Source: Hofstenia miamia (lineage: Eukaryota > Xenacoelomorpha > Acoela). From it: a stretch of 64,000 bases of DNA. Where the stretch lies: assembly GCA_004352715.1 (NCBI GenBank), contig SCFE01000007.1, forward strand, positions 1,401,377 to 1,465,376, read 5' to 3'. Shown here in pieces: positions 58,681 through 64,000 of the stretch (positions within the stretch are counted from its first letter, which is position 1; each line of letters opens with the position of its first letter). The position numbers and the translations under genes are program-made. The notes beneath the pieces are model-generated. The model did not search any database and was not told where the DNA came from. It worked only from the letters and a program-made list of their open reading frames with translations.

Positions 58681-60430
58681 ATGTTAATTCAGCATTATTT
58701 TATGTTCATAATTTACTCTTCAACTTTGTAGTAAACGAAGAACCGATAATACCAAAACATCAAAATTTTTTCAAAAAAACATTGAAAAGAAATATTTACT
58801 GCAGTTCAATATATCAAGTTTGAATAAATCATATATTTTCAAACTCTAGCATAAAGAATCCATAGAGAATTACGTTCCTACACCATTGATAACCTCATCG
58901 CTTATTTCAGTACAATGCTGCAGATAGCCTGGTTATATCTTGAATAGGCAATAGCCCGCCAAATAACATCTGGTATGTTCATGGTTTTCAAAGAATAATT
59001 GAAGAGTAATTTAACTCAATCATTTTTAAAATATTATATTTATATTTTAAGTTGTCTACATAACAGAGGAAATTCACTTTACAACATATTATTATCAGAG
59101 TTGCTGACACTAAACCCAAGACTCTTGGTTGTTTTCTGGCCTTTTCCTTCCCAAATCAAAACTACCTAAAATGAATGTGGCTTTATATCAAATGGATGCT
59201 GCTATGATAAGGCTTACATGCTGGATATCACATAAATAATCTTTAAAAGTTGATACTTATATCTTATTCTATCACTAAATGCAAATTAGTATCATTTTAG
59301 TAAAATGCTGTTCTCCTGGGGATAATTATTTGTAGCCGGAAGGAATTTCCTGCTCAAATTTCCAGTAAATTCTTTACCGCTAATAAATAAAAGGGAAATT
59401 GCAAAGCAGAACTTTTTAATGAAAAAATTGCACTCATTTGCTGATCATTCAAATTTTCAAATTGTTCTGCATAGACTAGTTTGATAGGGATTAACCGAAT
59501 TAACCCATGTAGATATCCGGTATTGGAATTGGGTCGGATCTGTTCCAGGCAACATTTATTCTGCATTTATAACTAGTTAGGAGTTAAGAATAATAAACTT
59601 CATAGATATTTAAATATATACTATATTTTGTTACCTATGAAAGCTTATATAATTATTTTCAGACGAATTGTTACCATCAAAAGGTTGTAATTGATCAACT
59701 ACAATTGCGCTTTTATGCATTACTTTTTTGAAGTTTCTAATTTTTTTCAAATCGAGTGCTGGTAACTTTTTGCTTAAGTTCGAATTTTAAGTCTTCAATC
59801 GGGTCGGCATTATAAAAATTTTTAAAAACCAAAATATTCTAACTGAAAATTTAATGCGAGTTATATTGATGCTCAGGCATATTTAAACTTCTACTAAAAC
59901 TGAAACTGTGAAAATGTATTAAACTTTTTTAAATTGTAGAAAAGCTACAGTTATGGCATATGGTAATTTCTGAATTATTTGTGAGTTTGCAAAAATTCAG
60001 ATATTATCTCTAAAAGTCTTTAAGTAAATGAATAAATGCTTAGCAAATTCCGAAAAAAATATTTTATACCTGGAATTTTTTAAGAATATTGTAATCTCAA
60101 TTTCATATTAGTAACCTAACTAATGGACATAATTAAAATTAACGTTTTAATTAATTGGTTGGTAATTTAGAAAACATAAAACATTTCTTAGTGATTAGAA
60201 TTTTTTGGGTAAAGTTTAAATTTTAAATTTTGTGACCCTAGAATTTGATACTTCACACAACATGTGTTATGTAAGAGGAAAATTTAAATTTGTGCACAAT
60301 GAAAATGCCTATTATACGCAAATTCTTGTTTGAACCAAAACACTAAAGATTTTACAAGAGAATATGAATAAATGTTGTTTTTCGACACAAGAGGGAGCAT
60401 AGCAGTTCATTTAAATTTCTCTAATTCAAA
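58681..60430. other. AT-rich intergenic region upstream of the second membrane-protein paralogue
   Basis: A 70-codon minus-strand frame at 59354-59566 lacks motifs. The last 60 bases before 60434 keep some likeness to the upstream of 33553 (AGAGGGA and AATTTCTCTAATTCAAAAC versus AATTTCCCTTATTTCAAAAC), so the duplication included at least the 5' UTR. Confidence 0.4.
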
Positions 60431-60433
60431 ACA

Positions 60434-62218
60434 ATGAGGATTGCTAGGACTCTTAAAGTTATATTCTGTATTTTAATTTTGACAGGAACTGCTTATTTAC
60501 TTTTAGTATTTGCGAGTAAACCAAAGATGAAAAAGAAGAATGTTAATGAAGATTCAAGTTTTTCTAAAGACCTCCAAAAATTGTGTTTGATAGGTGGCCA
60601 AAGAAATAGTATTCCACTTGCAAATGATGAATATTTGATACACTTCTCACCAGGCAATTCTATATATTTAACAACTGAAAAGGGGTATTCAAAACTGAAG
60701 GAGAATCTCAATTTGATTTTCACATTCTTAAAAGAAAATGATTGCATGCAAAAGGTCATTGTGCTGAGATTTGATTCTGTTGTCCTAAAAAATATTTCTC
60801 TCTTAGAAAAAATGAAAAGTGCAGATAGTGTTCAAAACAACTTAATTTTAAAAAATTGGAAAAAACTGATGGATTTATCAACTATTCTTCAATGCTTTTA
60901 CTTGTACGGTGAAGCAGAAGACTGCAAAGTTCTACAGCCTTTTGTAACATGTCAACACAGTTCTGCCATCATACAGTACATATTTCATTCTAACAAAGAT
61001 ATTATAGACGGACAACCATCGCTTACAATTGCATATGACCAATTTGATATCAATAACATCTTAAAAAGTGACTTCATAATTATGAAATCGGGGTTTGGAA
61101 AAACAAATTTCTTAATTACTTATCACAGTTCTTTTTATAGAGAAAAAAGTACATATGATTATGAAATTGCCTTTAATCACAGTATTGCTTCAAGCTTTAA
61201 TGTGTATGACATTTGTGAAACACCCTCATATAGAAATCGCACAGTAGAAGAAGTGTTTTACAGGCCTCCAAACAATGCTTATGCTCAAAACTTTAATCTT
61301 TTGGACCATGAAAACCTCATTTGTAATTTGTCAAAACGATTTTCAGATATTAAACTTGGATTTCAGCCAACATCTAGGTTTTTGTTAGTCATAGAAATGA
61401 GGTATCATGAATTTTACCAAAGACTCATAGAAGTTTATGAAATATTATACAGACCATTCTTTAAGCATATGATATACTGTGGACCATATACAACACACAA
61501 CAGTCTGTTCAATGGTCTGTCACACTTAGAAAAAAGTAAGAATAACAGAGGTACTACTTCCTATGAATGCCTTGTTCAAGCCATAAGATGCGGATACGAC
61601 GTCGAAGGTTATGTATTGCTAAGTGATGACACAATATTACAGTACTGGAATTTTGAAAAATTAAATGTTTCAGGTTTATACATGCAGAACGGTTTAAGGA
61701 AAATTCCATTTAGCAAAGAAAAGGATTGGTGGATGCATTGGGGAGCTAAACATGGCATCCGTGCATTGAAACCCGCTATGGCATTTCTAAGAGAACAAAG
61801 TGACATGGAAATCAAAAAATTTGTATCGCTTTATCAAGAAAATATGCAAGATAATGCTGTCCAGTCGTTTGCAGATTGGATTTACCTCCCAAAGACATAT
61901 AGCTCAACATATATGAAAGTTGGAGAAGTATTGGTAAAATATGGAGTTTACATGGAGATAGCAACTGCCTATATATTTCACGGCTGCATTAAACATGATC
62001 AAATTGACCATAACACCAAAGGATTGTTTTATCAGGTAGCTTCAGGTTACGGAATAAACGAATATTACGCATCACATTTCACACCAAAGAATGTAGTTTT
62101 CCATCCCATAAAATACTCTAAAATATATGATAACAAATCTATATACTCTTTGATCCACTGCAAGTATCTCACTCATCTTCAAGGATATTTGTTAAATTCA
62201 CCTACTAATACACAATAA
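60434..62218 (+). CDS. Type II membrane protein, glycosyltransferase-like (STELLO/DUF288-like?), paralogue 2
   Basis: An intact single-exon frame of 594 codons, same layout as the gene at 33553. There is a basic start, one hydrophobic anchor at about residues 7-27 (LKVIFCILILTGTAYLLLVF) and a Lys-rich stem (residues 30-38). The long lumenal part has YCGPYTT, GYDVEGYVLLSDDTILQYW (SDD at 397-399), DWWMHW and HPIKYSK (557-563). Identity to paralogue 1 is only about half over the first 158 residues, then jumps to close to nine in ten from GEAEDC onward, including many silent positions. The C-terminal tail is 20 residues shorter. A Golgi glycosyltransferase role is inferred from topology and the acidic motif, not shown. 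Confidence 0.88.
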   Translation: MRIARTLKVIFCILILTGTAYLLLVFASKPKMKKKNVNEDSSFSKDLQKLCLIGGQRNSIPLANDEYLIHFSPGNSIYLTTEKGYSKLKENLNLIFTFLKENDCMQKVIVLRFDSVVLKNISLLEKMKSADSVQNNLILKNWKKLMDLSTILQCFYLYGEAEDCKVLQPFVTCQHSSAIIQYIFHSNKDIIDGQPSLTIAYDQFDINNILKSDFIIMKSGFGKTNFLITYHSSFYREKSTYDYEIAFNHSIASSFNVYDICETPSYRNRTVEEVFYRPPNNAYAQNFNLLDHENLICNLSKRFSDIKLGFQPTSRFLLVIEMRYHEFYQRLIEVYEILYRPFFKHMIYCGPYTTHNSLFNGLSHLEKSKNNRGTTSYECLVQAIRCGYDVEGYVLLSDDTILQYWNFEKLNVSGLYMQNGLRKIPFSKEKDWWMHWGAKHGIRALKPAMAFLREQSDMEIKKFVSLYQENMQDNAVQSFADWIYLPKTYSSTYMKVGEVLVKYGVYMEIATAYIFHGCIKHDQIDHNTKGLFYQVASGYGINEYYASHFTPKNVVFHPIKYSKIYDNKSIYSLIHCKYLTHLQGYLLNSPTNTQ

Positions 62219-62325
62219 TTCAATATGTAATTTCAATTCAATTTATGAAATTAATGTAAAAATAAGTTTGAACAATTTAGCTTGAGAGCGTGCTGAAACT
62301 ATGATTAAGACAATTGAAACTTAGT

Positions 62326-62331
62326 AATAAA
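62326..62331 (+). promoter_or_regulatory. poly(A) signal AATAAA
   Basis: AATAAA lies 107 bases after the stop of paralogue 2, in otherwise featureless 3' flank. Confidence 0.4.
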
Positions 62332-63743
62332 TAAGCGCGGTGATTTCAATCGATCGAAATGTTGAATCGATTGAGACCTAAGAATCGAAATCAGTGCAAA
62401 ACTCGAAATAATGTCAAACGATTTTTACTCACGTCCCAATAAGTTGGTACAGCATTAGTGGGGTGATACACGAACTACGATACGATATAAATAACGACGC
62501 CAATGGGTTGTCTAATCTCAATGAGTTCTTGGGATATCAATTTGAAAATTATGTGTTGCCTCAACATTTAATGTAATTAAGGACTATGTTGAAATCAAAA
62601 AATTCCCTCCGTGATTAAAAAAGTCATTTTTCACAATGCGTGCAATGAAGATCTGACAAAATCAAAAAACTTAAGCTAGCTGTGATTTATATATATATAT
62701 ATATATATGTACCTGTATATATATATATTGTGGCATCAGGTACTGTTACTGGTATCGTTTTGGTTAAAACTGACAAATACACACAATGAAAACTTTAATT
62801 ATACTTTTGTTCAGCGTTATTCATGATTATTTTAATTATTCTAATATAAATATCTTCGCTGAATAATGTCTTCTGTATTTACTTAATTTACTAAAATATT
62901 CTTCACCATAACAAACTTTTGAAAGTGGCCTATATACTCAGACTTAGTAATGCAAATGCAGCCAATCTCGTAACAGAATCTGCTCTTCAAAACAACACAA
63001 AATTTAGTTGCATCTGTAGTAAGCAAAAAAATTCTTTTAAAAAGAAAAATATTTTAACAATTTATTGTTAACTCATTGTGTACATCTCTATAAAACAAGG
63101 CACTACAAAATAGACTAATCACATAAAATTAAGTATATTACAAAATTTTCACTGAATGGTATGCATCTGTGCTTAGTCTCAAATTCAATCAATATTGTTA
63201 AATACGTTGATAAAATTCAAAAAATCAGCCAATTCAAAAATGTAAAGCTGTTGCTAAAATTAATAAAGTTATGCTGACTTTTGATATGCCATACAAATTT
63301 GATTTTAGATTTTTTTAGTAGATGTATGGTGTTAAATTTGAATAAGAAATTAGTTGACCAACCTATTGAGTATCGTCAGAAAAGGTAAGTAGAAATGGTA
63401 AACAGTGAGAAAATTTTATTTAGTTATTACTCATGCCATGCTTCATAATTAACATTGTGATTTTGCCTATAAATTAAGGACTATGCGTTTATATGCCATA
63501 GAATAGCCGTAGTTGTGCTCATCTAATTGCATTAGTATTTTTTAAAAATTGAATTATTCAAAATTTTACAGCTAAAATCCAAATACCTGCAAAAAAGATA
63601 CTAATCTTAACTAAAAGAGTTCATAAATTTCCTAAAGTAAATTTATACTTGTCTATAAATTATATTTTAAGAAAATTAAATAAAATTTAACATTAAAAAT
63701 ATATGAGTTTGTGAATTAAAATAACGAAATATTTATTTATATA

Positions 63744-63783
<40 letters not shown>

Positions 63784-63836
63784 NTATGATTAGTCCAATG
63801 TTAATAGATTACTTACACATATGTATGTACACGTGC

Positions 63837-63877
<41 letters not shown>

Positions 63878-64000
63878 TATATATGCAGGGCTTTCACAAA
63901 TTCATCATCTATTTTTATGTTTATAACATCAAAAATATATTTGTATTATTACTGAAACATATACACAATGAACAGTATACATTAAAATTTTCCATAATTA
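62332..64000. other. AT-rich intergenic region with microsatellites
   Basis: TA runs at about 62689-62727, 63740-63783 (single N at 63784) and 63837-63873. 63330-63465 is the diverged partner of the repeat at 16345-16470. No supported gene. Confidence 0.5.

Overview
The window is AT-rich metazoan nuclear DNA from an invertebrate genome assembly. Signs of this are single-exon genes scattered in non-coding sequence, AATAAA-type poly(A) signals, long (TA)n and (TTA)n microsatellites next to most assembly gaps, and a mixed load of animal-type transposable elements. I cannot name the species. There is no operon structure, tRNA, rRNA or CRISPR array that I can support.

Only four host-type genes are supported. 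(1) The 3' part of an unidentified helical protein opens the window (3-845, +). (2) An F-box protein lies at 7871-9166 (-). (3, 4) Two paralogous intronless genes at 33553-35397 and 60434-62218 (both +) encode about 600-residue type II membrane proteins. They carry a glycosyltransferase-like region (SDD motif) that looks related to the STELLO/DUF288 family. Their last three quarters are nearly identical but their N-terminal quarters are strongly diverged.

Most of the rest is transposon debris. 1.3-2.9 kb and 36.6-37.1 kb: R2/R4-type LINE relics, both set in TAA/TTA repeats. 3.6-3.9 kb: relic of a transposon-associated protein family. 5.9-6.2 kb: Penelope-like GIY-YIG end. 7.1-7.4, 14.0-14.5, 21.9-23.8, 28.3-28.7, 38.9-40.4, 51.5-51.9 and 55.7-58.7 kb: other non-LTR retrotransposon pieces. 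26.4-27.0 kb: copia-like RNase H relic. 29.4-30.1 kb and 46.0-47.4 kb: Tc1/mariner elements. 10.8-15.2 kb: a foldback family carrying repeated GCACGCGGTA-type motifs, including a 769-bp duplication across a single N. Short hAT-like non-autonomous elements lie at 11.2 and 44.3 kb.

The most unusual structure is at 55800-57583. It is an IS630/Tc1/mariner-superfamily element with TA target duplications. Each terminal inverted repeat has a short unique tip, an array of a 21-bp unit (about 10 copies left, 5 right), and a short unique inner arm. It sits inside the ORF1 of a LINE whose endonuclease domain follows downstream. A solo array of the same 21-bp unit (about 17 copies) lies 3.2 kb upstream at 52250-52601.

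The assembly has seven N-runs (6210-6436, 9405-9534, 30336-30414, 35636-36635, 46445-47248, 47765-47880, 51480-51517) and single Ns at 12664, 36829, 42418 and 63784. Three of the single Ns lie beside exact or near-exact repeats and look like contig seams, so local order there should be treated with caution.
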